In this document: positions 18,681 through 29,552 of the stretch, piece after piece
Layout: the number at the start of each line of letters is the position of its first letter
Numbering within the stretch: the first letter of the stretch is position 1
Assembly (NCBI RefSeq): GCF_900115555.1
Contig: NZ_FOWX01000005.1
Span: forward strand, 1-64,000
Length of the DNA stretch: 64,000 nucleotides
Direction of reading: 5' to 3'
Source of the DNA: Pseudomonas borbori
Lineage (GTDB): Bacteria > Pseudomonadota > Gammaproteobacteria > Pseudomonadales > Pseudomonadaceae
The notes under the pieces: generated by a model
Seen by the model: only the letters and a program-made list of their open reading frames with translations
The model's database searches: none
Told to the model about the DNA's origin: nothing
Program-made: the position numbers and the translations under genes

Positions 18681-19142
18681 TCAGCCGCGCACCCGCAGGG
18701 TCAGGCCCTTGAGGAAGTTGCGCAGGAACTGATCGCCGCAGGTGCGGTAGTTGCTGTGGCCGAACTTGCGGAACAGCGCGCTCATCTCCGGCTTGGACAC
18801 CGGGCAGTCGACGCTGTGCATGATCGCGTGCATGTCGTCTTCTTTCAGCTCGAAGGCGACCCGCAGCTTTTTCAGCACCATGTTGTTGGTCACCGGCAGC
18901 TCGAACGGCTGGGCCGGACGGCTGTCGTCCTTGCCGCGTTTGAAGTACACCAGGCCATCGAGAAAATGCGCCATCAGCTCGTCGTCGCAGGCGACGAAGC
19001 CATCCTCATCCTCCTTCTTCAGCAGGGCTTCGAGTGTTTCCAGTTCGATCTCCTTACCGCTGAGTCGAATGATCTCGGCCAGCTGCGCATCGTTGACGTC
19101 GAGCGTGTAGCGCAGGCTGCGCAGTACATCGTTATTGAGCAT
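18681..19142 (-). CDS. yehS: DUF1456 family protein YehS
   Basis: A 153-aa soluble protein with two DUF1456 repeats of ~70 residues, each beginning with an L/V-rich helix pattern: NNDVLRSLRYTLDVNDAQLAE and NNMVLKKLRVAFELKEDDMH. The C-terminus CGDQFLRNFLKGLTLRVRG is typical. YehS has no firmly assigned biochemical role. Single gene between rhlG and an rRNA pseudouridine-synthase homologue. Confidence 0.8.
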   Translation of the reverse strand: MLNNDVLRSLRYTLDVNDAQLAEIIRLSGKEIELETLEALLKKEDEDGFVACDDELMAHFLDGLVYFKRGKDDSRPAQPFELPVTNNMVLKKLRVAFELKEDDMHAIMHSVDCPVSKPEMSALFRKFGHSNYRTCGDQFLRNFLKGLTLRVRG

Positions 19143-19193
19143 GGGGCTGTCCTGAAAAGGGCTGGCACCTGAGAGGCGGCAGCTTGGAAAAAG

Positions 19194-19916
19194 TTAGAAG
19201 CGCTCTTTGCCGGCGAGATAGCGCCATTGGCCGGGCTGAACCTTGGCCATGGGCACGCCGCCGATGCGGATGCGCTTCATGCCCAGTACCTTGAGGTCGA
19301 CGCTGTTACACATGAACACGATCTGCCCGGGCAAGGGGTTCTTCAAGGCGAAGCGCAGGCGGGTTTCGTTCTGCCAGCTGACCTTGCACGGCGCCAGGGC
19401 GACGCCGTTGAACACCAGGCCATGGTTGAGGCGTTTCAGCTGGCTGTTACTGAGCGTGCCGATCACCTCGACCACGTATTCCTGCTCCAGCTTGGCCTGA
19501 TCTTCCTTGAGCTTGCGCTCGATACGCCAGTCCTGGGTCAGCACGTGCAGGCCATCGGCGCCGGCCTGCAGCGGCAGGCAGGTGACCAGGCGGGCGAAGT
19601 GGCTTTTCAGCGGACGGATGCCGGAGTTGTCGTCCGGCCACTGGCTGGCCGGGCCAATCGACTCCGCTGCGCGGTCGGGAAAGTGCCCCGAGGGCACATG
19701 CAGCAGCAGGGTGACTGGCTCGACCGGGGCCAGCACGGCATCGGGGTGCAGCTCGACGCGCTGATCCAGCACCTTGAACTGCGGCGCTTCGACGACCTCG
19801 CCGTCGACTGTCACCCAACCGCCCTCGATATACAGCTCGGCCTCGCGGCGCGAGCAGCCGGTCATCTCGATCAGGCGTTTGGACAGGCGTATCGGCTCGG
19901 TCATGGAAGTGGTCAT
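19194..19916 (-). CDS. RsuA/RluF-like pseudouridine synthase homologue lacking catalytic Asp
   Basis: A 240-aa protein: an S4 RNA-binding domain (~8-60: LSKRLIEMTGCSRREAELYI) and a RsuA-type synthase domain. In the family motif RLDxxTxGLLLLTNDG the catalytic Asp should stand where Gln117 lies in this protein (PLQAGADGLHVLTQD, 115-129). The usual KPxG motif is also changed (LLHVPSG). Members of this branch are annotated rRNA pseudouridine synthases, but without the Asp catalysis is unlikely. An RNA-binding or chaperone role in ribosome assembly is possible. ATG 19904 is an alternative start. Confidence 0.75.
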   Translation of the reverse strand: MTTSMTEPIRLSKRLIEMTGCSRREAELYIEGGWVTVDGEVVEAPQFKVLDQRVELHPDAVLAPVEPVTLLLHVPSGHFPDRAAESIGPASQWPDDNSGIRPLKSHFARLVTCLPLQAGADGLHVLTQDWRIERKLKEDQAKLEQEYVVEVIGTLSNSQLKRLNHGLVFNGVALAPCKVSWQNETRLRFALKNPLPGQIVFMCNSVDLKVLGMKRIRIGGVPMAKVQPGQWRYLAGKERF

Positions 19917-19984
19917 CGGCGAAAAAGGGCGACCATTGTAACTGGCCAGGGCTCCCGTGCACGGAACATCAGGCGAGCGGTGAA

Positions 19985-20013
19985 GATAAAAAAACCGCTC
20001 CGAGGAGCGGTTT
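19985..20013 (-). terminator. Rho-independent terminator after braG
   Basis: The stem AAACCGCTC/GAGCGGTTT with loop CGAG; on the minus strand it runs into a seven-T tract. It ends the bra operon 18 bases past the braG stop. Confidence 0.9.
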
Positions 20014-20030
20014 CAATAAGGCGGGTAGTG

Positions 20031-20735
20031 TTAACCGCCCAGGTAGGCGTCGCGTACCTTCGGATCGTTGAGCAAATCATGCCCGCTGCCCTGCATGACG
20101 ATCCGGCCGTTCTCCAGCACATAGCCGCGGTCAGCCAGCTTGAGCGCCTGGTTGGCGTTCTGCTCGACCAAGAACACGGTCACGCCGTCCGCGCGCAGCT
20201 GTTCGATGATGCTGAAAATCTGCTGGATGATGATCGGCGCCAGCCCCAGCGAGGGTTCGTCGAGCAGCAACAGCTTGGGCTTGCTCATCAGTGCGCGACC
20301 GATGGCGAGCATCTGCTGCTCGCCGCCGGACATGGTGCCGGCACGCTGGGTCAGGCGTTCCTGCAGACGCGGAAACAGCTGCAGGACCTTGTCCAGCTGT
20401 TCCTTGAACTCGGCCTTGGCGGTGAAGAAACCGCCCATCACCAGATTCTCTTCCACGGTCAGGCGGGAGAACACCCGGCGGCCTTCCGGGACCACGGCGA
20501 TGCTCTTGCGCATGATGTCCGGCGTCTCCTGGCCGACCAGTTCTTCGCCCTGATAGCGGATGCTGCCACTGCTCGCCTGCGGCGAGCCGCACAGGGTCAT
20601 CAGTAGGGTCGATTTGCCGGCGCCGTTGGCCCCGATCAGGGTGACGATCTCACCCTGACGGACCTCGACGCTGACGTCGTGGAGAGCCTGGATCTTGCCG
20701 TAGAAGGTGGAAACCTTGTCGAAATACAGCATCAA
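20031..20735 (-). CDS. braG: branched-chain amino acid ABC transporter ATPase BraG/LivF
   Basis: A 234-aa ABC ATPase: Walker A GANGAGKST (35-43), signature MSGGEQQ, Walker B LLLLDEPSLGLAP. The C-terminal NDPKVRDAYLGG is the LivF-type ending. It works with BraF to power import of Leu, Ile, Val and related amino acids through BraD and BraE. Last gene of braCDEFG; its start overlaps the braF stop by 4 bases. Confidence 0.95.
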   Translation of the reverse strand: MMLYFDKVSTFYGKIQALHDVSVEVRQGEIVTLIGANGAGKSTLLMTLCGSPQASSGSIRYQGEELVGQETPDIMRKSIAVVPEGRRVFSRLTVEENLVMGGFFTAKAEFKEQLDKVLQLFPRLQERLTQRAGTMSGGEQQMLAIGRALMSKPKLLLLDEPSLGLAPIIIQQIFSIIEQLRADGVTVFLVEQNANQALKLADRGYVLENGRIVMQGSGHDLLNDPKVRDAYLGG

Positions 20736-21495
20736 GCTTCCCCCAGGTAGGCTTTGATCACGTCCGGGTTGGCGCGGATCTGCTCCGGCGTGCCGTCGGC
20801 CAGGGGGGTGCCCTGGTTGATCACGTAAATATGGTCGGAAATGCTCATGACCAGTTTCATGTCGTGTTCGATCAACAGAACGGTGACGTTATGTTCATCG
20901 CGCAGCATGCGGATCAGGGCCTTGAGGTCGTCGGTTTCCCGCGGGTTGAGGCCGGCGGCCGGTTCGTCGAGCATGAGGATGCGCGGGCGCGTCATCATGC
21001 AGCGGGCGATCTCCAGGCGGCGTTGCTGGCCATAGGCGAGGGTGCCGGCCGTGCGGTTGGCGAAGTCGCTCAGGTTGACCTGCTCCAGCCAGTGTGCGGC
21101 AAACTCCATGGCCTCGCGTTCGCTCTGGCGAAACGCCGGGGTCTTCAACAGGCCGGCGAGGAAGTTGGTGTTGAGGTGGCGGTGCTGGGCTACCAGCAGG
21201 TTTTCCACCACGGTCATTTCCTTGAACAGACGCACGTTCTGGAAGGTCCGCACCACGCCCTTGCGGGCGATCTTGTGGCCCGGCAGGCCTTCGATTTGCT
21301 CGCCATCGAGACGGATATTGCCGCTGGTCGGCTGGTAGAAGCCGGTCAGGCAGTTGAACACCGTGGTCTTGCCGGCGCCGTTCGGGCCGATCATCGACAC
21401 AACCTGTTTTTCATTGACGGCCAGGCCCACTCCGTTGACGGCCAGCAGACCGCCGAAGCGCATGGACAGGCCGCTTACCTCCAGAATAGGCCGGC

Positions 21496-21499
<4 letters not shown>
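20732..21499 (-). CDS. braF: branched-chain amino acid ABC transporter ATPase BraF/LivG
   Basis: A 255-aa ABC ATPase: Walker [10 protein letters not shown] (38-46), signature [10 protein letters not shown], Walker [14 protein letters not shown], and the C-terminal [14 protein letters not shown] characteristic of LivG. It is the partner of BraG. The start at 21499 ([13 protein letters not shown]) overlaps the braE stop by 4 bases (ATGA), indicating translational coupling. A longer frame upstream is only a shadow of braE. Confidence 0.95.
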
Positions 21500-23684
<2,185 letters not shown>

Positions 23685-23756
23685 TGCCTAACTCCTGGGT
23701 CGTCACGCACGGCGGCGCTTGTGGCGCAACGTGAGACCGGAATTCTTCTAATAAAC

Positions 23757-23780
23757 AAAACCCACTGCGGCTGCAGTGGG
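23757..23780 (-). terminator. braC-braD intergenic terminator/attenuator
   Basis: The perfect 8-bp stem CCCACTGC/GCAGTGGG with a 4-base loop is followed on the minus strand by TTTTGTTTATT. It lies between braC and braD, where partial termination would give more binding protein than permease. Confidence 0.7.
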
Positions 23781-23807
23781 CTTTGGGTTCGGGCGGGAAG
23801 CCGCTTA

Positions 23808-24935
23808 TCAGTTAAGCGGCGCTTCGGTCTTGCTGCCGTCCTGGTGCCATTCGTAGACCACGAAGCTGAAGTCCTTCAGATCGCCTTTTTCGTCGAAGCT
23901 GAGAACGCCGGTCGGAGTGTCGAAGCTGTTGGCGCGCAGGGCTGCGGCCACTTCGGCCGTGTCGGTGCTGCCGGCTTTCTCGATGCCTTCGGCAATCACT
24001 TGCACGGCGGCGTAGGCCGGGAACACGAACGGGCCGCTGGAGTCTTCGTTCTTGGCTTTGAATGCCTCGACCAGCGCCTGGTTGCGTGGATCCTTGTCGA
24101 ACGACTTCGGCAGGGTCACCAGCAGGCCTTCGGAAGCCGGGCCGGCGATGGCCGAGATCTCCTTGTTACCCACGCCTTCCGGACCCATGAACTTGGCGCT
24201 CAGGCCTTTCTCGGCCGACTGACGCAGGAGCAGGCCCAGTTCCGGGTGGTAGCCGCCGTAGTAGACGAAATCCACACCGGCTTGCTTGAGCTTGGCGATC
24301 ATCGCGGAGAAATCCTTGTCGCCGGCGTTGATGCCTTCGAACAGGGCGACCTTGATGCCTTTGCCTTCCAGGGTCTGCTTGACCGCGGTGGCGATACCTT
24401 CGCCGTACTGCTGCTTGTCATGGATGACGGCTACGGCTTTCGGCTTGACGTGGTCGGCAATGAAGTTGCCGGCGGTCGGGCCTTGCAGGCTGTCCAGGCC
24501 GATGGTGCGGAACACCAGTTCGTAACCGCGGGCGGTGATGTCCGGGCTGGTGGACGCCGGGCTGATCATCAGGATGCCTTCATCTTCGTAGATGTCGGAG
24601 GCCGGCTGAGTGGAGCTGGAACAGAGGTGACCGACCACGAACTTGACTTCGTCGTTGACGATCTTGTTGGCCACGGCCACGGCTTGTTTCGGATCGCAGG
24701 CGTCGTCGTAGACCAGGCCTTCGAGCATCGCGCCGTTCACCCCGCCGGCCTTGTTGATCTGCTCGATGGCCATCTTGGCGCCGATGAACTGCATCTCGCC
24801 ATATTGTGCGACTGCGCCCGTTACCGGGCCTGCCATGCCGATCTTGATGGTGTCAGCCGCTAGCGAGTAGCTGGCAACGCCGGCCATGGCCATGGCGGCA
24901 AACAGTTTGGAAATCTGCTTAGTAGCCTTGTTCAT
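23808..24935 (-). CDS. braC: branched-chain amino acid periplasmic binding protein BraC
   Basis: A 375-aa Leu/Ile/Val-binding protein. The signal peptide (MNKATKQISKLFAAMAMAGVASYSLAA) is followed by the mature start DTIKIGMAGPVTGAVAQYG. Two Cys (DDACDPKQAV and VGHLCSSSTQ) probably form the disulfide found in this family. It captures branched-chain amino acids, with Ala and Thr in Pseudomonas, and delivers them to BraDE. First gene of the operon. Confidence 0.95.
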   Translation of the reverse strand: MNKATKQISKLFAAMAMAGVASYSLAADTIKIGMAGPVTGAVAQYGEMQFIGAKMAIEQINKAGGVNGAMLEGLVYDDACDPKQAVAVANKIVNDEVKFVVGHLCSSSTQPASDIYEDEGILMISPASTSPDITARGYELVFRTIGLDSLQGPTAGNFIADHVKPKAVAVIHDKQQYGEGIATAVKQTLEGKGIKVALFEGINAGDKDFSAMIAKLKQAGVDFVYYGGYHPELGLLLRQSAEKGLSAKFMGPEGVGNKEISAIAGPASEGLLVTLPKSFDKDPRNQALVEAFKAKNEDSSGPFVFPAYAAVQVIAEGIEKAGSTDTAEVAAALRANSFDTPTGVLSFDEKGDLKDFSFVVYEWHQDGSKTEAPLN

Positions 24936-24998
24936 AGTGCTCCACTCTTATTGGTTTTCTATCGGTTTTCGTTGTGTGGTTCTGGCGGCCAAAGTTGC

Positions 24999-25024
24999 AT
25001 GACCGGATCGCTTCATCCGGTCAT
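24999..25024. promoter_or_regulatory. 10-bp dyad upstream of braC
   Basis: A perfect inverted repeat ATGACCGGAT/ATCCGGTCAT separated by 6 bases lies 64 bases upstream of braC. It has no T run, so it is more likely an operator or a leader hairpin than a terminator. No regulator is assigned. Confidence 0.4.
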
Positions 25025-25242
25025 AACCCCGGCAACTTTACCGCTGCAGTGTAGAGCGCCGCATTGCAGCTTGAAAGCCGGCCGTTGAGGGCAAAGCGCG
25101 CGGATGTCGCTTAATTGCAAGAAACGTATAGAAAAACGGCGTGGCTTGCCTGCGCTCGGTAGCCTCCAGCGTACTTGCCTGGCGCTTGCCCGGCGCTATC
25201 ATGTTGCCCGAGCAAAACTCGGACTACATCAACGGACAAACC

Positions 25243-25575
25243 ATGACTGAACAACCTAGCACGCTCTCTAGCAACACTCTATATGCCAAGCTGCTTGGAG
25301 AAACTGCACCAATCACCTGGCAAGAGTTGCAACCTTTCTTCGCCCGCGGTGCATTGCTGTGGGTGCAGGGTAAGCAAGATCTGGTCGCGGTGGCGCAAGC
25401 CGTGGCCGAAAACGATCAGGGCCAGGTGGCGGCCTGGCTGCAAGCCGAGGTGCTGAGTAAGGTCGATGAGGCCTGTGCGCAAGACTTGCTGGCACGCGAC
25501 CCCAGGCTCTGGGCCGTGGTGGTGGCGCCTTGGGTGCTGGTGCAAGAGCGCGCAGAGACGCCAGCACCAAGCTGA
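25243..25575 (+). CDS. DUF2288 family protein
   Basis: A 110-aa acidic soluble protein (LYAKLLGETAPITWQELQPFFARGALLWV) of the DUF2288 type, common in pseudomonads near the bra operon. Conserved features are the pattern PITWQELQPFFARG and the C-terminal DPRLWAVVVAPWVLVQE. No known function. The start at 25243 (MTEQPSTLSSN) is preferred over a longer frame at 25141. It is divergent from braC. Confidence 0.8.
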   Translation: MTEQPSTLSSNTLYAKLLGETAPITWQELQPFFARGALLWVQGKQDLVAVAQAVAENDQGQVAAWLQAEVLSKVDEACAQDLLARDPRLWAVVVAPWVLVQERAETPAPS

Positions 25576-25659
25576 GCAAATACGCCGCTAGTCGCTTTTA
25601 AATCAAGCGGACGGCGCTGAGCTATGCTCGAAAGTGACTTTCATAGAGAGGGTGTCATC

Positions 25660-26028
25660 ATGTTCGAGCCCGGCCATCTTCACGTCACCAATCCCGCGGG
25701 CATAGCCGATCAACTCGCGTTCAGCGTCGATCTCTACTACGAGGTGCGCAGGGATCCAGCCGAAGGACCGATGCTGCACATGCGCATGGTTGGCGATCTG
25801 GCAGGCAAGATCTTCGAGGAGCAATTTGAACTGCACCGCGATACCGCCTTTAATTTTGCCAGCGTTGCTACCCGTATTGCGCGTAAGCACGGCTTTCCGA
25901 CCAACTCCAGTTTGGTCATGCGTAACCATCAGGAGTACGACGAAATGTTCGCCGATATTCAGGCCAAATTGGGGGTGAATGCGGGCGATCCGATTGACCT
26001 CGATCATTTGGAGAAAGATGGACTGTAA
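25660..26028 (+). CDS. DUF5064 family protein
   Basis: A 122-aa protein beginning MFEPGHLHVTN, a signature start for the Pseudomonas-specific DUF5064 family, with the conserved LHMRMVGDLAGKIFEEQFELHRDTAFNFASV. It is probably cytosolic; function is unknown. The start is placed at 25660, after an AGAGGG SD, rather than at 25624. Confidence 0.75.
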   Translation: MFEPGHLHVTNPAGIADQLAFSVDLYYEVRRDPAEGPMLHMRMVGDLAGKIFEEQFELHRDTAFNFASVATRIARKHGFPTNSSLVMRNHQEYDEMFADIQAKLGVNAGDPIDLDHLEKDGL

Positions 26029-26142
26029 GCCTGTCGTTTGCGCCGACCAGTACGTACTCCGCCCTTAGTTTGCCATTCCGGTGCTGCTAGCAGCGGCTAA
26101 CGTCAACTCGCATGGAGCTGGCGAACCCTATGCATCGAGGCT

Positions 26143-26940
26143 CTACGCACTGACCCAGCGCTGCCGCACCCAGCCGCTGAAGGCGTCGACGCCCAGCACC
26201 AGGATCAGCATCGCCAGGATCACCGTCGCCGCTTGGGCTTGCTGGAACAGGCTGAGGCTGACGTAGAGCATCTGACCCAACCCCCCGGCGCCGACAAAAC
26301 CGAGCACGCTGGCCATGCGGATGTTGTTTTCCCAGCGGTACAGCGAATAGGCGATCAGTTGCGGCCAGACTGCCGGCAGGGTGCCGTAGCAGAACGCCGC
26401 GACATGTCCGCCACCGCTCAGGCGAATCGCCTCGGCCGGCTCGCTCGGGGTGTTCTCCAGGGCCTCGGCGAACAGCCGGCCGAGCACCCCGGTGGTGTGC
26501 AGGGCCAGGGCCAGGGTGCCGGCATTCGGGCCGAGGCCGGCAGCCAGCACCACCAAGGCCGCCCACACCAGTTCCGGGATCGCGCGCAGGGCATTCAAGA
26601 GCAAGCGTGAGCCGCTCAGGGCCAGCCAGCCAAAACGTCCGGCCGCCGGCAAGGCCAGGAGCAGGCCGAGCAGGGCCGCCAGCAGGGTGCCGATGGCCGA
26701 CATGGCCAGGGTTTCCAGTGCACCCTGGCCGATGGCCAGCAAATGTGGCGCCGAGAAGTCCGGGTTGAAGAAGTTTCCGGCGTAGCGACCCATCTGGCTC
26801 AGGCTGTCGCCACCGACCAGCGCACCAAGGTCGATGCCGAGGAAAGCGAAGGACGCCACCACCGTCACCAGCAAGGCCAGCAGCAGGGCATAGTTGCCCG
26901 GGCGCTTGTCCGCGCAGGGCCTCTCCTCGGAAGTCTTCAT
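26143..26940 (-). CDS. phnE: PhnE-type ABC transporter permease (second copy)
   Basis: A 265-aa permease with about six helices and the EAA-loop (SGGGHVAAFCYGTLPAVWPQ) that contacts the ATPase, followed by the conserved [23 protein letters not shown]. It belongs to the PhnE family of phosphonate/phosphite-type oxyanion importers. It overlaps the first PhnE gene by 4 bases and is the last gene of a phnD-phnC-phnE-phnE operon. The C-P lyase genes of phosphonate breakdown are absent here, so the substrate is uncertain. Confidence 0.85.
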   Translation of the reverse strand: MKTSEERPCADKRPGNYALLLALLVTVVASFAFLGIDLGALVGGDSLSQMGRYAGNFFNPDFSAPHLLAIGQGALETLAMSAIGTLLAALLGLLLALPAAGRFGWLALSGSRLLLNALRAIPELVWAALVVLAAGLGPNAGTLALALHTTGVLGRLFAEALENTPSEPAEAIRLSGGGHVAAFCYGTLPAVWPQLIAYSLYRWENNIRMASVLGFVGAGGLGQMLYVSLSLFQQAQAATVILAMLILVLGVDAFSGWVRQRWVSA

Positions 26941-27764
26941 AGCAACCTCGCGCGCAACAGGCGGCTGAGTTGGTCGGCGAGCAGCACCAGCAACAGGAAG
27001 GTCAGCAGCATGCTGGCCACCTCACCGCCGGCGAACATGCGCATTGACAGGTCGATTTGCTGGCCCAGGCCGCCGGCACCGACGAAACCCATCACCACCG
27101 AGGCGCGGATGGCGCATTCCCAGCGATAGACCGTGTAGGAGAGCATTTCCGCGCCAGCATTGGGCAGTATCCCGTAGGCGAAGGCGGCCAGGCGCGGGCT
27201 GCCGGCGATCAGCAGGGCACGACTGGGGCGCGGGTCGACCGACTCGAAGATTTCCGCATAGACCTTGCCGAGCATGCCGCTGTAGGTGATGGCGATGGCC
27301 AGTACCCCGGCCGTCGGGCCGAGGCCCACGGCGCGCACGAACAGCAGGGCCCAGACGATCTCCGGCACGCTGCGCAGGACGATCAGCAGGCCGCGCACCG
27401 GCCAGCGCAGTGCCTGTGCCCACCAGGCCGGGCGGCCACCACGGTACAACGCGGACAGCGACAGTGCGCGGCTGGCCAGCAGGGCGCCGGGAATGGCGAT
27501 CAACAGCGCCAGGGTCATGCCGGCGGTGGCGATGGCCAGGGTTTCCAGGGTGGCGCGGCCGAGCAACCGGAGGAACTCGCGATCCTGCGCCAGCGGCCAG
27601 AAGTCGGCGAGAAAACGGCCCATATTGGCCGCGTTCTGTTCATCGAACAGCAGCGCCAGGTTCAGCTCGCTGAGCACCAGGCCCGGCCACAACAGCAGCA
27701 CTGCCAGCAGGGTCAGCGCCAGGCGCGGCAAGGCTGCCGGGTCACGCGGTAGCGGGTTCAGCAT
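26937..27764 (-). CDS. phnE: PhnE-type ABC transporter permease (first copy)
   Basis: A 275-aa permease with about six membrane helices, EAA-loop ([21 protein letters not shown]) and [29 protein letters not shown]. It is homologous to the downstream phnE (both contain VGAGGLGQ), so the transporter probably uses a heterodimeric pore. It overlaps phnC by 7 bases and the second permease by 4. Confidence 0.85.
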   Translation of the reverse strand: MLNPLPRDPAALPRLALTLLAVLLLWPGLVLSELNLALLFDEQNAANMGRFLADFWPLAQDREFLRLLGRATLETLAIATAGMTLALLIAIPGALLASRALSLSALYRGGRPAWWAQALRWPVRGLLIVLRSVPEIVWALLFVRAVGLGPTAGVLAIAITYSGMLGKVYAEIFESVDPRPSRALLIAGSPRLAAFAYGILPNAGAEMLSYTVYRWECAIRASVVMGFVGAGGLGQQIDLSMRMFAGGEVASMLLTFLLLVLLADQLSRLLRARLL

Positions 27765-28561
27765 CGCGGGATCTGCACGCTCACTGGCGCCGGCGCTGCC
27801 GAAGCAGGCACGGCTGGCAATTGTTCGTTGGCGTACAGCGCATCCAGTGCGTTGGCGCCGATTGCCGCGGGCGGCAGGTCGAAGACGATGCGACCCTCGC
27901 GCACGCCGATGATTCGCGGGAAATGCGCCAAGGCTAACTCGACCGCATGCAGGCTGGCCAGCAGGGTCATGCCGCGGCGGCTGACCTCCTCATTGAGTAC
28001 GCTCAGGGTATGCCCGGCGAGCACCGGGTCCATGGCCGACACCGGCTCGTCGGCGAGGATCAGTTCCGGCGCCTGATAGAGCACCCGGGCGATGCCGACC
28101 CGTTGCAACTGGCCACCGGAGAGCTGATCGCAGCGCTCGAACAGCTTGTCCGCCAGGTCCAGGCGCGCGAGGGCCGCCTGGGCGCCGGGGATATCCAGCG
28201 GGTGCAGCAGGTTGAGCAGGCTCTTGCCCAGCGACCATTGGCCGAGCTTGCCGGCCAGTACCGCGGTGACCACCCGCTGGCGCGGCGGCAGGGGCGGTGC
28301 CTGATGGATCAGGCCGATGCGCGCGCGCAGCTGCTGGCGCTGGCGTGCGCCGAGTCGCCAGGGCTGCTGGCCGAGCAGGTGGATCTGTCCGCTGCTGGGT
28401 TGCAGGTTGCTGGCGAGCAGGCGCAGCAGGCTGGTCTTGCCTGCGCCCGATGGGCCGATGATGGCCACCCGTTCGCCGATTTTTACCTGTAGATCGATCT
28501 CGCTGAGCGCCACCTGACCGTTGGCGTGGGTCAGGCCCACGCCGTTGAGGCTGACACTCAC
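27758..28561 (-). CDS. phnC: PhnC-type ABC transporter ATPase
   Basis: A 267-aa ATPase: Walker [10 protein letters not shown] (36-44), signature LSGGQLQR, Walker [15 protein letters not shown]-loop LHAVELAL. It energises uptake through the two PhnE permeases. The start is a GTG at 28561 that overlaps the phnD stop (GTGA). Upstream in-frame sequence is antisense of phnD and is not coding for this protein. Its C-terminus carries an Ala/Pro-rich tail of ~30 residues beyond the usual PhnC end. Confidence 0.85.
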   Translation of the reverse strand: MSVSLNGVGLTHANGQVALSEIDLQVKIGERVAIIGPSGAGKTSLLRLLASNLQPSSGQIHLLGQQPWRLGARQRQQLRARIGLIHQAPPLPPRQRVVTAVLAGKLGQWSLGKSLLNLLHPLDIPGAQAALARLDLADKLFERCDQLSGGQLQRVGIARVLYQAPELILADEPVSAMDPVLAGHTLSVLNEEVSRRGMTLLASLHAVELALAHFPRIIGVREGRIVFDLPPAAIGANALDALYANEQLPAVPASAAPAPVSVQIPRC

Positions 28562-29421
28562 TGCAACAGGCCGGCCGCCTGGGCTGCTTGCTCGATACCC
28601 TGGTAGTTTTCTGCCTTGGTCGCGATAAAGCGGCTGGCGGCTTGCAGGTCGAGGATCGCCTTGTGTTCCGGGTTGGCCGGGTCGAGGGCGAGGAAGGCGG
28701 CCTGGATCTTGTCGCGCACAACCGGGTCGAGGGTGCCGCGCACTGTCCAGTTGTAATCGAAGTAGGTTGGGGTGGTGGCAATCACCTTGACCTTGGCGGT
28801 GTCGACCTTGCCGGCGGCGACCAGCTTGTCCCACACCGAGGCGTTGAGCACGCCGCCGTCGGCCTTGCCGGCCTGAACCCAGGCGGCGGTGGCGTCATGT
28901 GCACCGGAGTAGGCGATGCGGCTGAAGAACTCTTCCGGTTTGATCCCGTCCTGGAGCATGAAGTAGCGCGGCATCAGGCTGCCGGAGGTAGAAGACACCG
29001 AGCCGAAGGCGAAGGTCTTGCCTTTCAGGTCCTGCAGCGAGTGCACGGTCGGGTCGGCGCTGATGATCTTGCTGGTGAACTTCTCATCTTCGGCGCGTTG
29101 CACCAGCGGGATGGCGGGGTGCGCAGAGTTGGCGGTTTTCAGGCGCGCCTGGACGAAGGTGAAGCCGCCCAGCCAGGCCAGGTCGATACGATCGGCGGCG
29201 AGGGCCTCGACCACCGCGGCATAGTCGGATACCGGGACGAATTCGACCTGCATGTCCAGCTGCTGCTCGAGGTAGGCGCCGAGCGGCTCGAACTTGCGCA
29301 GCAGTTCGGTGGGGGCTTCATCGGGGATGGCCGAGACGCGCAATACATCGGCGGCTTGGGCGAATACGGCGGAAAAAGACAAGGCAAGGCCGGCGGCCAG
29401 CGCAAGGGGACGCTTCAACAT
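28558..29421 (-). CDS. phnD: PhnD-like periplasmic oxyanion-binding protein (phosphonate- or selenate-type)
   Basis: A 287-aa periplasmic binding protein: a signal peptide ([19 protein letters not shown]) then [22 protein letters not shown], the family start. The conserved [31 protein letters not shown] and [17 protein letters not shown] segments form the oxyanion site. Such proteins bind phosphonates or phosphite. I recall that close Pseudomonas relatives carry the label 'putative selenate ABC transporter', so phosphonate import should not be assumed. First gene of its operon; the start is placed at 29421 rather than 29475 to begin at the signal peptide. Confidence 0.8.
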   Translation of the reverse strand: MLKRPLALAAGLALSFSAVFAQAADVLRVSAIPDEAPTELLRKFEPLGAYLEQQLDMQVEFVPVSDYAAVVEALAADRIDLAWLGGFTFVQARLKTANSAHPAIPLVQRAEDEKFTSKIISADPTVHSLQDLKGKTFAFGSVSSTSGSLMPRYFMLQDGIKPEEFFSRIAYSGAHDATAAWVQAGKADGGVLNASVWDKLVAAGKVDTAKVKVIATTPTYFDYNWTVRGTLDPVVRDKIQAAFLALDPANPEHKAILDLQAASRFIATKAENYQGIEQAAQAAGLLQ

Positions 29422-29552
29422 GGGAGTTCTCCGGTTCAATAGCGGGGAAAGCCGGCGGAGTATAGAGAGATTCATGGGTTTGTGAAGGTGAGCTTTGCCG
29501 ACGCAGCGCCAGGCTACGTTAAGATGGTCGCGACTTTTAGAGGAGGCTGATC

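Noticed and set aside
24999..25024. Terminator for an upstream transcript
   Set aside because: The dyad has no T run in either direction and lies between two divergent genes, so it was recorded as a possible regulatory element instead.
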